Positions 1 through 9,973 of a stretch of 64,000 nt of DNA are shown here, one piece after another. The position numbers and the translations under genes were made by a program. Each line of letters begins with the position of its first letter. The first letter of the stretch is position 1. A model generated the notes under the pieces. That model searched no databases. It was not told where the DNA came from and was given only the letters and a program-made list of their open reading frames with translations. Source of the DNA: Prevotella sp. UBA2725 (GTDB lineage: Bacteria; Bacteroidota; Bacteroidia; Bacteroidales; Bacteroidaceae); assembly GCA_002353825.1 (NCBI GenBank), contig DEKJ01000063.1:62001-126000 (forward strand). The letters run 5' to 3'.

Positions 1-2
1 TC

Positions 3-356
3 TCCGTTCCATTGTGGAACCACAACAAAGGCAACATCGCCGCCGCCCGTGCCCGTTATGAGCAAAGCGTGTTAGCTGTCAACCAACTGCAGACGAAGAT
101 GCGCCGACAGTGGGAGAACGACTACCAGACTGCCGTCACCTGGCGCGATGCCGTAGCGGCACAATCCCGTAATTTCTCTTCGGAACTCGAGAAAGGTATT
201 GAAGCAACAGAGACCCAGATGAAGCACCACAACATCAGTGTGCTTGAATTTGTCGATTACTACAGTAATTATAAAGACATGAAATATCAGCTCCTCGATG
301 CCCAGGCTGAACTGCTGAAGGCACATGAAGCCATTAAATACGATTTAGCGGAATAA
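3..356 (+). CDS. Outer-membrane factor of a CzcC/CusC-type metal efflux pump (3' part)
   Basis: C-terminal 117 residues of a TolC-family outer-membrane channel; the start lies left of the window. The visible part opens with VPLWNHNKGNIAAAR, which matches the conserved stretch of metal-efflux outer-membrane factors (Pro-Trp/Phe-Asn-Asn-GNI-AAR), followed by a long alpha-helical segment rich in Gln, Glu and Arg, as expected for the periplasmic hairpins of the TolC fold. The stop lies 2 bases before the adaptor gene, so it is the first visible gene of an outer-membrane factor, adaptor, RND pump operon. The in-frame TTG near base 12 is internal and not a start. Family assignment is firm; the metal specificity comes only from the neighbouring pump. 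Confidence 0.85.
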   Translation, partial: SVPLWNHNKGNIAAARARYEQSVLAVNQLQTKMRRQWENDYQTAVTWRDAVAAQSRNFSSELEKGIEATETQMKHHNISVLEFVDYYSNYKDMKYQLLDAQAELLKAHEAIKYDLAE

Positions 357-358
357 CA

Positions 359-1438
359 ATGACAACAAAGATGCTATTGCTGGCGGCTACTGCCGTCATG
401 CTTACAGCCTGTTCGGGGAAAGACAAGCAGGCAGACAATGAAAAACAATTGGATGCACAAGAAAAAAGTCGTGTGGTAGAGACAACGACAGTCACTGAAC
501 AACCGGTGAGCGATGAACTCGAGCTCAACGGTGAAGTGGCATGCGACGAGCAACTGCTCCGCAAAGTATTCATTCCTTGCACAGGCCGAGTCTCAGGAGT
601 GAGCCACGTCGTAGGCGACTACGTACAGGCAGGGACCTTATTGGGCGTAGTGCACAGTGAGCAGGCTGCCGATTACCACAAGGGACTCGCTGATGCTGAT
701 GCCGAGCTCCGCATGGCGAACCGCGAGTATCAGATGCAGCGCGACATGCGTGCCTCGGGGATGGCTTCCGACAAAGATGTGGAAGCAGCACGCAGCCGGG
801 TAACGATGGCGCAGGCTGAGCGCAGTCGCCTCGCCACTGTGGCTCATATCGAAGGATTGGGAGGTAGAGCCAACGCCTTGCTCCGGGCCCCAATCTCGGG
901 ATATATCACAGCGACAAACATCTTCAACGACAGTTATGTGAGCGAAGACACGAACAATGAGCCCGCCTTCGAGATTGCCGACCTGCGGAGGGTATGGGTC
1001 ATCGCCGATGTCTACGAGAGCGACATCAGTAAGATCCATACAGGCGACCCCGTCGTCGTCACTACCGTTGCTTACCAAGGCCGGAAGTTTATCGGACGGG
1101 TGGACAAGATCAACAATGTCCTCGACCCCGACAGCCGAACGATGAAGATCCGCGTGACCCTCGACAACCCTCATGGATTGTTGAAGCCCGGCATGTTCGC
1201 AACAGCCCATATCATGACACAACATCTTGGGACTCGTCTTTGCTGCGTACCGACAGAATCTGTGATCTTCGAGAACGGTCATAACTATGTCGTCGTCGCT
1301 GAAGGTAGCAAGTATGTTCGCAGAGCCATACAAGTGGCTCACAACTCCTCCACTTATACCTGGGTCAGTGCGGGTCTCCATCCGAATGAAAGCGTCGTCT
1401 CCAAGAATGCCTTGTTGCTTTTTAATCATGCATCATGA
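359..1438 (+). CDS. Periplasmic adaptor (membrane fusion) lipoprotein of the metal RND pump
   Basis: 359-residue HlyD/CusB/CzcB-type adaptor that should link the inner-membrane RND pump to the outer-membrane channel. The N-terminus is a lipoprotein signal (MLTAC, lipidated Cys18) followed by a charged linker. The middle holds a biotinyl-lipoyl-like half-motif (GRVSGVSHVVGDYVQAGTLL), a coiled-coil hairpin around residues 100-160 and a second lipoyl half (APISGYITATN), then a beta-barrel (VWVIADVYESDI; PDSRTMKIRVTLDN; LKPGMFATAHI). This order is typical of the family. It starts 2 bases after the outer-membrane factor and its stop overlaps the pump start (ATGA), so translation is probably coupled. 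I see no His-rich metal-binding extension of the kind some CzcB proteins have. Confidence 0.9.
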   Translation: MTTKMLLLAATAVMLTACSGKDKQADNEKQLDAQEKSRVVETTTVTEQPVSDELELNGEVACDEQLLRKVFIPCTGRVSGVSHVVGDYVQAGTLLGVVHSEQAADYHKGLADADAELRMANREYQMQRDMRASGMASDKDVEAARSRVTMAQAERSRLATVAHIEGLGGRANALLRAPISGYITATNIFNDSYVSEDTNNEPAFEIADLRRVWVIADVYESDISKIHTGDPVVVTTVAYQGRKFIGRVDKINNVLDPDSRTMKIRVTLDNPHGLLKPGMFATAHIMTQHLGTRLCCVPTESVIFENGHNYVVVAEGSKYVRRAIQVAHNSSTYTWVSAGLHPNESVVSKNALLLFNHAS

Positions 1439-4400
1439 ATAAGTTTATTGATTTTATCATTGCCTTCTCCCTGAAGCGCAAATACCTCATCCTGTGTCTC
1501 ACGCTCCTGACGATTGTCTTAGGTGTATACTGTTTCAAGGAGACACCGGTCGATGCCTTCCCCGACGTGACGAACACGAAGGTGACGATCATCACCCAAT
1601 GGCCCGGACGCTCGGCGGAAGAGATCGAGAAGTTCGTCACCATCCCTATTGAGATTGCCATGAACGCTGTCCAGAAGAAGATCGACATCCGGTCGACGAC
1701 GCTCTTCGGCCTGAGTGTGGTGACAGTGGTCTTCGACGATCATGTCGATGATGAGTTCGCCCGCCAGCAGGTCTATAATCTCTTGAATGATGCCGACTTG
1801 CCCGAGGGTGTGACGCCCGATGTGCAGCCGCTCTCCGGTCCTACAGGCGAGATCTACCGATACACGCTGAAAAGTGACAAGCGGTCGGTAAGAGAACTGA
1901 AGACCTTGCAAGACTGGGTGATCGAGCGCAAGCTCCGCAGTGTGCCGGGCGTGGCTGATATCGTGTCCTTCGGTGGCGAGGTGAAGACCTATGAAGTGCA
2001 GGTCAACCCTAACCAACTCGCTACCTACGGCGTGTCGAGTCTCGAACTCTTCAACGCCATCTCCAACAGTAATGTGAATGTCGGAGGCGATGTCATCGAG
2101 CGGGGCCCTCAGGCTTACGTCGTGCGAGGTATCGGTCTCATCAACAACACACGGGAGATCGGAGATATCGTGGTGAAGAACATCCATGGCACACCGATCC
2201 TCGTACGCAATCTCGCTACGGTGCATGAGAGTTGCCAGCCGCGTCTCGGTCAGGTAGGCCGTGACAGTCAGGACGATGTGGTGGAAGGCATCGTCGTCAT
2301 GCATAAGGGAGAGAACGCGGAGAAAGTTATCACAGATCTCAAAGCGAAGATACAGGAGATACAGCACGACGACCTGCCGAAAGACGTGAAGATCGTGCCG
2401 TTCTACGACCGCGATGACCTCGTTCACTTAGCCGTACACACCGTCTTTCACAATGTCTTGGAAGGCATTCTCCTCGTCACCCTCGTCGTGTTCCTCTTCA
2501 TGAAGGACTGGCGCACGACCGTTATCGTGGCGAGCGTCATTCCATTGGCCCTCCTCTTCGCTTTCATCTGCCTCTATCTGAACCACATGAGTGCCAACCT
2601 GTTGTCGATGGGCGCCATCGATTTCGGTATCATCATCGACGGTGCCGTGGTCATGGTGGAAGCGCTGTTTGTGGCCTTGTCTTCCCAAGCCCGCAACATC
2701 GGCATGGAAGCCTTCAACCTCCGCAGTCATCTCGGCATGATCCGTCAGACAGCACGCGGCAAAGCAAAGTCGGTGTTTTTCTCCAAGCTCATCATCATCA
2801 CGGCGCTCATCCCAATCTTCTCCTTCCAGAAGGTCGAAGGTAAGATGTTCTCTCCCCTCGCCTTCACCTTAGGCTTCGCACTCCTCGGCGCGTTGATCTT
2901 CACGCTGACCCTCGTCCCGGCTCTTTCATCGATGTTACTGAAGAAGAATGTCGTAGAGAAGAAAAACCGGTTTTTGGAGGCTGTCTATTCGGTCACCGAC
3001 CGTTTCTTCGCCGTGTGTCAGTGTAATAGCCGGAAGGTCGTAGTCATCGCACTTGTTGCCATGGTGGCGGGACTTGGCTGCTTCTCACTCTTAGGCACAG
3101 AGTTTCTCCCCGAGATGAACGAGGGCTCTATCTATGCACGAGCCACATTGCCGTCAAGCGTATCCTTGCAGGAAAGCGTTAAGTTGGCCGACAGGTTCCG
3201 CACGATACTACGTTCTTTCCCCGAGGTCAGTGAGGTCATGACTCAGACCGGACGTCCCAATGACGGAACGGATGCCACAGGATTCTACAATATCGAGATG
3301 TTCGTGAAGATGCATCCTGAGAACGAATGGAAGACGGGACGCACAAAGGAACAACTCGTAGACGACATGAACAAACGACTGAGTGTCTACCCGGGCATCG
3401 ACTTCAACTTCTCACAGCCGATCAGTGACAATGTGGAAGAGGCTGTGAGTGGTGTCAAAGGCGCCATTGTCGCTAAGGTTTATGGCAAGGATCTTTATAC
3501 TTGTGAGCGCCTTGCCAATGAAGTCTATCACACGATGAAGCCTATCCGCGGCATCACGGATCTTGGCGTGATCAAGAATATCGGTCAGCCGGAACTGCAG
3601 ATCAATATCGATGAGGACAAGCTCGCCCGCTACGGCGTGAGCAAAGCCGACGTACAGAGCATCATCGAGATGACCATCGGTGGCAAGGCTGCCTCGCAGG
3701 TCTATGAGGGCGAGCGTAAGTTTAACCTCGTAGTGCGCTATGAGAAGCCGTTCCGCGACCGCGCTGAAGCCATCGCACAGATCAAAGTACCGTCGCAAGA
3801 CGGACAGATGGTACCTATCAGTGAGCTCGCTTCCATCCGCACCATCACCGGCCCGCTCATCGTGTACCGCGAGAATCACAGCCGCTACTGTGCCGTGAAG
3901 TTCTCCGTACGCGACCGCGACATGGGATCAGCTGTCGACGAGAGCCGTGCGAAAGTGGCAAAAGCCGTCAAGCTCCCCGAGGGATACAAGATAACGTGGA
4001 ACGGTGACTTCGAGAATCAGAAACGCGCCTCCGCCCGACTGGCCCAGGTCGTGCCTATATCCATCCTGCTCATCTTCGTCATCCTCTATTTGCTCTTCGG
4101 CAATGCACGCGACGCCGGACTGGTCCTGAGCAGTGTGCCGTTTGCAGCCGTGGGTGGCATCTTGATGCTTCTCATCTGTGGCTTCAACTTCTCCATCTCT
4201 GCCGGCATCGGATTCATCTGCCTCTTCGGTATCTGTATCCAGAATGGCGTCATCATGCTTATGGACATCAAGCATTTCCTCAGACACCGCCATCCGCTCA
4301 GTGAGTCTGTAGCCATGGGTATGCACTCCCGCACGCGTGCCGTACTGATGACAGCTATGATGGCAATGCTCGGACTCATGCCAGCCGCACTGAGCCACGG

Positions 4401-4539
4401 CATCGGCAGTGAGAGCCAGCGCCCGCTGGCCATCGTCATCATCGGAGGACTGTTCGGTGCAACGCTATTCACTTTGTTTGTCTTCCCGTTGTTCGTAGAA
4501 AAAATATACAGTCATGTCAATCTCAAGAAACTGCGGTAA
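1435..4539 (+). CDS. czcA: Heavy-metal RND efflux pump, CzcA-like
   Basis: 1034-residue inner-membrane proton-driven RND pump, the usual length for CzcA/CusA. Transmembrane helix 1 is near residues 12-30, a large periplasmic loop follows (PVDAFPDVTNTKV, QWPGRSAEEIEKFVTIPIE), then a transmembrane bundle from about residue 335 and a second loop and bundle after 530. The TM4 signature is DFGIIIDGAVVMVE (Asp396, Asp402, Glu409). In the family classification this DFG-D-E pattern marks HME pumps of the CzcA type (Co, Zn, Cd), whereas CusA-type Cu/Ag pumps carry a DAAIVM variant without the DFG. Zn/Co/Cd export is therefore more likely than copper export, by motif only. The start overlaps the adaptor stop, and the 3' end overlaps the next small gene by 26 bases. 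Confidence 0.9.
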   Translation: MNKFIDFIIAFSLKRKYLILCLTLLTIVLGVYCFKETPVDAFPDVTNTKVTIITQWPGRSAEEIEKFVTIPIEIAMNAVQKKIDIRSTTLFGLSVVTVVFDDHVDDEFARQQVYNLLNDADLPEGVTPDVQPLSGPTGEIYRYTLKSDKRSVRELKTLQDWVIERKLRSVPGVADIVSFGGEVKTYEVQVNPNQLATYGVSSLELFNAISNSNVNVGGDVIERGPQAYVVRGIGLINNTREIGDIVVKNIHGTPILVRNLATVHESCQPRLGQVGRDSQDDVVEGIVVMHKGENAEKVITDLKAKIQEIQHDDLPKDVKIVPFYDRDDLVHLAVHTVFHNVLEGILLVTLVVFLFMKDWRTTVIVASVIPLALLFAFICLYLNHMSANLLSMGAIDFGIIIDGAVVMVEALFVALSSQARNIGMEAFNLRSHLGMIRQTARGKAKSVFFSKLIIITALIPIFSFQKVEGKMFSPLAFTLGFALLGALIFTLTLVPALSSMLLKKNVVEKKNRFLEAVYSVTDRFFAVCQCNSRKVVVIALVAMVAGLGCFSLLGTEFLPEMNEGSIYARATLPSSVSLQESVKLADRFRTILRSFPEVSEVMTQTGRPNDGTDATGFYNIEMFVKMHPENEWKTGRTKEQLVDDMNKRLSVYPGIDFNFSQPISDNVEEAVSGVKGAIVAKVYGKDLYTCERLANEVYHTMKPIRGITDLGVIKNIGQPELQINIDEDKLARYGVSKADVQSIIEMTIGGKAASQVYEGERKFNLVVRYEKPFRDRAEAIAQIKVPSQDGQMVPISELASIRTITGPLIVYRENHSRYCAVKFSVRDRDMGSAVDESRAKVAKAVKLPEGYKITWNGDFENQKRASARLAQVVPISILLIFVILYLLFGNARDAGLVLSSVPFAAVGGILMLLICGFNFSISAGIGFICLFGICIQNGVIMLMDIKHFLRHRHPLSESVAMGMHSRTRAVLMTAMMAMLGLMPAALSHGIGSESQRPLAIVIIGGLFGATLFTLFVFPLFVEKIYSHVNLKKLR

Positions 4540-4831
4540 AATAATAGCAAGCTTTTTGTTTGTTGCTGTTTCTGTGCTGCCTGTAAGAGGATTCTCACGC
4601 CTGCAACGTGTGAGGATTCCCTTGCCGGCACCCATCAGCGCCAAGAGCCAGATCGATTCCATCGCGCGGTCTATCCCCGGTGTCTATACAGTTCAATGGA
4701 AAGCCAAGCGGCAATATCTCTTCGTAGCCTATGACCGAACAAGGACAACGAAGAAGAGAATTATTGCATCCTTCATGCATCGTTTTCAAAAGGAAAATCA
4801 TAACTTTGCAAACAAGCAAAAGAAATTATGA
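4514..4831 (+). CDS. Small exported HMA-like protein lacking CxxC
   Basis: 105-residue protein with a signal peptide (IIASFLFVAVSVLPVRG) followed by about 75 residues whose pattern (RIPLPAPISAKSQIDSIARSIPGVYTVQWKAKRQYLFVAYD) resembles the beta-alpha-beta-beta repeat of heavy-metal-associated (HMA) domains, including the IPGV turn that precedes the second strand in that fold. The metal-binding CxxC loop is missing; LPAPISA stands in its place. The start overlaps the pump gene by 26 bases and the stop overlaps the response regulator start, so it is embedded in the efflux operon. It could be a periplasmic partner or sensor accessory. HMA resemblance is my reading of the sequence pattern and needs a structure prediction; the gene itself is well supported by its position. 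Confidence 0.6.
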   Translation: MSISRNCGKIIASFLFVAVSVLPVRGFSRLQRVRIPLPAPISAKSQIDSIARSIPGVYTVQWKAKRQYLFVAYDRTRTTKKRIIASFMHRFQKENHNFANKQKKL

Positions 4832-5511
4832 AGAAGATCTTGATGGCAGAAGACGAGGAGAACATCTCCGATTTCGTACGACGCGGCCTCGCCGGCTTCG
4901 GCTATGAGGTCACGGTGTCTGAAGACGGTACGCAGGCCTGGCAGTTGCTGAACGGCAAGAGCAGCGACTTCGACCTCGTGCTACTCGACATTCGCATGCC
5001 GGGGCTCTCGGGCCTTGAGGTCTGCCGCCGCCTACGCGAGCAGCAGGGCTACAGTCTCCCCGTGCTCATGCTCACAGCCCTCGACACGACAGACGACATC
5101 GTGGCGGGACTGCGCGTCGGTGCCGACGACTATCTCGTCAAGCCTTTTAAGTTTACAGAACTCGTCGCGCGCATTGAAGCGCTCCTGCGTCGCTCCAGTC
5201 TCAATAATCAGCAGGCAGCCCCGAGCAGTGGAGATCTTGAACTCGATGCTGCCTCGCATCAGGCAAAGCGAGGTGACAAAGTCGTGGACCTCAGTATCAA
5301 GGAATACCGGCTTCTCGAATATATGATGCGGCATGAGGGCGAGGTGCTCACGCGGCGGCAACTGCTGAAAGACGTTTGGGACAAGGACTTCGATACGAAC
5401 ACGAATGTCGTGGACGTCTATGTGCGCTATCTCCGTCAGAAAATTGACGAGGACTTCGCGCAGAAACATATCCAGACAGTGGTAGGACAAGGATATACGT
5501 TCAAGAAATGA
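4828..5511 (+). CDS. OmpR-family response regulator of the metal efflux operon
   Basis: 227-residue response regulator. The receiver domain carries the acidic pair EDEE near residues 8-11, phospho-acceptor Asp54 (LLDIRMPG), the T of MLTALD and the Lys of VKPF. A winged-helix DNA-binding domain follows (LSIKEYRLLEYMMRHEGEVLTRRQLLKDVWD, then NVVDVYVRYLRQKID), typical of OmpR/PhoB, CusR and CopR. It overlaps the small HMA-like gene upstream and the kinase gene downstream (ATGA), so it is co-transcribed with the pump it probably controls. The most likely role is metal-responsive activation of this operon; the operator lies left of the window and cannot be seen. Confidence 0.93.
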   Translation: MKKILMAEDEENISDFVRRGLAGFGYEVTVSEDGTQAWQLLNGKSSDFDLVLLDIRMPGLSGLEVCRRLREQQGYSLPVLMLTALDTTDDIVAGLRVGADDYLVKPFKFTELVARIEALLRRSSLNNQQAAPSSGDLELDAASHQAKRGDKVVDLSIKEYRLLEYMMRHEGEVLTRRQLLKDVWDKDFDTNTNVVDVYVRYLRQKIDEDFAQKHIQTVVGQGYTFKK

Positions 5512-6680
5512 AAACAGGAAGAAAAATCTCACTCATCTATTCGGGCATCACTATCGGTCTGATCATCATCGCCGGAATGGTGTTCTATTTTTTTGCCTCA
5601 AACTATGTGCACAGTCTTTACTTCCATTATCTGGAAGAGAAAGCACATGCCGTAGCAGAGGAGAAGTTCTCCAAGGATGAGCTCGACCCCGTGAAATATC
5701 AGAATGTCGTACTGCGCAGAAAGAACTCGATCCCTACGTCGCAGGAACTGTTTATTCGGGTCGACGACCGTGCGGAGGGTCGACGCGCCTTACACGAATA
5801 TTTCTCTGACAAGCAGATAGATCGGCTCTATCATAACGAGACGGTTGACTTCACACGCTATGACGAGTCAGGTACGGCCTTTGTCTATTACGACAACACG
5901 GGTACTTTTGCGGTCATCGTACTTAGCAAAGACTCTTATGTAGAGGCAATCAGTTCATTGATCCGTTGGACGCTACTTGCGCTCGTTCTCGTTGCTGCCG
6001 GTGTGTTGTGGCTTATCAGTAAGCTCTATGCCATGCGCGTTCTCGACCGTATCGACAAAGATTATCAGGCAGAGAAGATGTTCGTCAACAATGCCTCGCA
6101 CGAGATCAACAACCCGCTCACCGCTATCCAAGGCGAGTGCGAGATTGCATTGATCGGTGAGCACAGTCGGGAGGATTATCAGGACACACTGCAGCGGATC
6201 AGTCATGAGACCGACCGTATCATCACGATCATGCGCGAGCTGCTGATGTTCTCGCACGCCAAATATGGCGACATACAAACGGCACAATATGAGTCAGTTA
6301 AAGTTTCCGAGCTCTTTGCACAGTCGCCGGCTCAGGTTCATGTCATCGTCAAGGAAGACTTTATGCTCCACACCGACAAAGACCTGCTGAATATTGCCGT
6401 GCACAACCTCGTCAACAATGCCTTGAAATTCGCCAACGGCAAGCCCGTGGAGGTCATCATCGACAAGCCGCATATTCGTATTGTGGATCATGGCATCGGC
6501 ATTCCACAAGCTGACCTTCCCCACGTCTTCGAACCTTTCTTCCGCGCCAAGAACACGCGCAGCATCAAAGGGCACGGCGTAGGCCTGGCACTCTCGAAAG
6601 CCATCATAGAAAAAATGGGCGGAAAAGTTTCCGTCCATTCTATAGAGGGTGAGGGTACGACCCTTGATATCAAGGTGTGA
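5508..6680 (+). CDS. Sensor histidine kinase paired with the metal-efflux regulator
   Basis: 390-residue membrane histidine kinase. Two transmembrane helices (about residues 10-30 and 152-172) enclose a periplasmic sensor of about 120 residues with several Tyr, His and Asp residues. The dimerisation box has His198 in ASHEINNPLTAI, and the ATPase has N (VHNLVNNALKF), G1 (DHGIGIP), F (FEPFFRA) and G2 (GHGVGLALSKAII) boxes, so all catalytic parts are present. It overlaps the regulator gene by 4 bases. It ends 11 bases inside the oppositely oriented RND gene, so the two coding regions converge with a short overlap and no terminator between them. Metal sensing is inferred from the operon. Confidence 0.93.
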   Translation: MKTGRKISLIYSGITIGLIIIAGMVFYFFASNYVHSLYFHYLEEKAHAVAEEKFSKDELDPVKYQNVVLRRKNSIPTSQELFIRVDDRAEGRRALHEYFSDKQIDRLYHNETVDFTRYDESGTAFVYYDNTGTFAVIVLSKDSYVEAISSLIRWTLLALVLVAAGVLWLISKLYAMRVLDRIDKDYQAEKMFVNNASHEINNPLTAIQGECEIALIGEHSREDYQDTLQRISHETDRIITIMRELLMFSHAKYGDIQTAQYESVKVSELFAQSPAQVHVIVKEDFMLHTDKDLLNIAVHNLVNNALKFANGKPVEVIIDKPHIRIVDHGIGIPQADLPHVFEPFFRAKNTRSIKGHGVGLALSKAIIEKMGGKVSVHSIEGEGTTLDIKV

Positions 6681-9600
6681 GCTTCTGCGTTCTCAGCACA
6701 TCAATGAGCCGTCGGGGCATCCAGTGCTCCTGCATCCATTGGAAGATGACGAAGAAAGCGGGGACAAGGAAGAGCAGCGCTACACTGCCGATGAGCATGC
6801 CACCTACGACACCCGATGCCAAGGACCGGCTTCCGTTGGCTCCAACTCCCGACGCAGCCATCAACGGCAGCAAACCTAAGATCATGGCAAGGACCGTCAT
6901 GAGGATCGGGCGCAGACGAGCCTTGGCAGCGGAGAAAGCAGCCTGGGTGATGCGCATGCCTGCCTCACGCCGTTTCACGGCATACTCCGTCAGCAAGATG
7001 GCGGTCTTCGACAACAGACCGATAAGCAGGACGACACCCGTCTGAAGATAGATATTGTTCTGCAGGCCAAAGAGTTGCGCGAAGAGGAAACTGCCCATGA
7101 TGCCGACAGGCACTGCGAGCAGGATGGCAAACGGAAGGATAAGACTCTCGTAGAGAGCCACAAGCACGAGATAGATTATCAACAGACTCAGTGCTGCAAC
7201 AATGACGAAGTTGTTGCTAGTATTGCCTTCCTCGCGGCTCAGTCCACTATACTCATACCCATAGCCGGACGGGAGCGTCTGCTTAGCCACACGAGCCACG
7301 GCTTCCATCGCCTGACCCGAGCTGTAGCCCGGAGCGGGATCGGCATTGACACTGATAGAGTTGAACATATTGAATCGCGAGAGACCTTGCGGACCCATCG
7401 TCGGTGTCAGTGTGACGAAATTGTTGACCGGTGCCATCTGACCATCGCTCAGCCGCACATAGATGTTGTTGAGCGACTGCCGTGTGACACGGTCGGCGGC
7501 CTCAGCTTGCATCGTGACGTGATAAAGGCGGGAGAAGCGGTTGAAATTGGAGATGTAGGAACCGCCATAGTAACCGGCTATCGTCGAGAGGACATCACTC
7601 GGCGATACTCCTGCCCGCTGACATTTAGCGGCATCGACGTCGAGCCAGAACTGAGGATAACTGGCGGAGAAGTCGGAGAAGGCCTGGCCGATCTCCGGCT
7701 GACGGGAGAGCTCATCGACAAACGCATCTTTCACACGCTGGAACTGTGCGATAGAGCTACCCGTGTGGTCCTGCAAGTTGAACTCCAGTCCACTGCTCAT
7801 ACCGAATCCCGGCACCATCGGCGGAGTCATCACGAGCACGTCGGCATCTTTCACCAGCGAGGTGACAGCCATGATACGCTCCACGATGCTGTCGACCGAC
7901 TCCGACGGATCCTTACGGTCTTTCCACTCTTTCAAGGGAGCGAAGATCATGGCGGAATTGGAACCGGAGGAGGTGAACGAATAGCCGTTGACAGCTGCCA
8001 CATGAGCTACGCCGGGTACGCTTGCCACCAATTATTTCACCGTGTTCAAGGTCTTGGCATTGTCATGCATAGAGGTACCCGGACGGGTGTTCATACTGAC
8101 GTAGACCATACCCGTATCCTCCTGAGGCAGCAGACCCGTCGGCGTTATCTTGACGAGGAAGACAAGGAGCGCCACAGCAGCGGCCACGATGCCGTAAGAC
8201 ACGTATTTATGTCGGATGAACGCAGACACGGCGCGCGTGTATTTATCCTCAAGGACACTGAACACTGCATTGAAAGCACGGCGGAAGCGCGCTGCGAAGT
8301 TATTCTTTTCGTTTCCATTCTCATCTTTATAGGGCTTCAACAGCAATGCACATAAAGCCGGAGAGAGCGTCATGGCATTGATGAACGAGATGCCTACAGC
8401 GACAGCCATCGTCAAGCCAAACTGCCGGTAAAAGGCACCGGAGGTTCCTCCCATCATACTTACGGGGATGAACACCGCCATGAAGATCAGCGTAGAGGTG
8501 AACAAGGCGGAGGTCACCGAGCCCATGGCATCGCGGGAGGCGAGATACGGAGAACGGTAGCCTTTGTCAAAGTTGGCTTGCACAGCCTCCACGACGATGA
8601 TAGCATCATCGACAACGGTTCCGATGGCGAGCACAAGGGCAAAGAGCGTCAACAGGTTGATGCTGAAACCTATGAGCTGCAAGACACCAAAGGTGCCGAT
8701 GATGGAAACGATAATGGAGATAGAAGGAATGACTGTTGAACGGATGTCCTGGAGGAAGACATAGACCACAAGGATGACGAGCAACAGTGCCTCAAAGAGC
8801 GTATGAACCACGACCTTGATGGAGGCATTGAGGAAGTGGTTCGTATCGTTGATCTTCTGAAACTTCATGCCAGGAGGCAACTGGGCCGACATATCCTCCA
8901 GCTCCTTATCAATGGTGTTGATGATCTCTGAGGCGTTGCTGCCAGCCGTCTGCTGCAGCATGGCGATAGCAGCGGGCTTGCCGTCAAGTTGTGTCGTAAA
9001 GTTGTAGGCATCGGCACCTAATTCCACACGCGCCACGTCACGCAAGCGCAGGATCTGACCGTTCTGTGTACTGCGGATGACGATGTTGCCAAACTGCTCA
9101 GGCGTAGAGAAACGGCCACGGTACTTCATCGTATATTCGAAAGCATTGGCGTGGTTCTGACCGAAAGAGCCGGTAGCCGCCTCGATGTTCTGTGCCTCCA
9201 AGGCTGAAGAGATATCGGCAGGCACGAGGCTGTATGCCTTCATCTTATTAGGATCGAGCCACAGACGCATGTTGTAGCTTGAGCCGAAGAGCAGCACACG
9301 ACCAACTCCCTGTATTCGCTTCAAACGAGGTGTGACATTGATATTCATGTAGTTGTTGAGGAAATTCCCATCGAATCTCCCGTCGGTAGAGCACAGTGAC
9401 AACGTCATGAGTTCGGCATTCTGCTGTTTCTCCGTCTGCACACCTTCTTTCGTCACCTCTGCGGGGAGGTTGGCAAGGGCCGACTGCACCCGGTTCTGGA
9501 CATTGACAGCCGCCATATCTGGGTCAATGCCTTTCTTGAAGTAGACCGTGATATCTGCCTCACCACTGTTGCTGGCTGACGAGGTCATATAGGTCATGCC

Positions 9601-9822
9601 TTCCACACCGTTGATACTCTCCTCCAACGGCGTGACGACACTCTTGATGACTGTCTCAGCACTCGCTCCGGGATAGTTGGCGAAGACGAAGACCGTCGGC
9701 GGGGCGATATCGGGATACTGCTCCACGGGTAGGCTCTCGAGACCTACGATGCCGGCGATGACAATCAACACGGAGATGACTGCGGACAACAAAGGACGCT
9801 GAATGAATGTATTGATACTCAT
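6670..9822 (-). pseudogene. AcrB-type (HAE1) RND multidrug pump gene interrupted by an in-frame TAA
   Basis: Reads as one continuous RND pump of about 1050 codons on the minus strand except for a TAA at 8034-8032 (codon 597 from the ATG at 9822). Upstream part: MSINTFIQRPLLSAVIS, DDAIIVVEAVQANF in TM4, and the second-loop start MVYVSMNTRPGTSMHDNAKTLN. Right after the stop, in the same frame, come VASVPGVAHVAAVNG and the rest of the second loop and bundle, down to ALLFLVPAFFVIFQ. No bases appear to be missing, so this is a point nonsense change, a sequencing error, or a strain-specific loss. A TTG follows the stop immediately, but half a pump could not work alone. I prefer ATG 9822 (AGGA 8 bases before it) over an upstream TTG inside the promoter. 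There is no adaptor or outer-membrane gene beside it. Confidence 0.8.
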
Positions 9823-9840
9823 ATCCTGAAAATTTGCCTG

Positions 9841-9869
9841 CAAAGGTAGGGATTCATTCTATCCAACGG
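9841..9869 (-). promoter_or_regulatory. Promoter of the broken RND gene
   Basis: Minus-strand -7 element TACCTTTG at 9848-9841 and a TTGG at about 9869-9866 as the -33 element, 17 bases apart, close to the Bacteroidota consensus. It lies 19 bases upstream of the preferred ATG. Confidence 0.6.
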
Positions 9870-9880
9870 ATATTATATCT

Positions 9881-9960
9881 CGCTGAAACGGGAAAAGAAG
9901 CCGCTGAAACGGATTTATGGGGCATTCATACACTTCAACCCCGATATTCTCCGTTTCAGC
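9881..9960. promoter_or_regulatory. CGCTGAAACGG repeats between divergent RND and LytS promoters
   Basis: Two direct copies of CGCTGAAACGG start at 9881 and 9902 (21 bases apart), and an inverted copy CCGTTTCAGC lies at 9951-9960. The direct pair sits just upstream of the -33 region of the RND promoter and the inverted copy just upstream of the LytS -33 region. A spacing of two helical turns is the geometry described for LytTR-domain regulators, and a LytTR regulator is encoded next door. An autoregulatory operator is inferred, not shown. Confidence 0.5.
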
Positions 9961-9973
9961 ACAATAAAGTATC

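Noticed and set aside
7075..8355. 426-codon plus-strand frame opposite the RND gene
   Set aside because: His/Arg/Asp-rich antisense shadow of a high-GC coding region; no domain recognised, while the minus strand has clear RND similarity.
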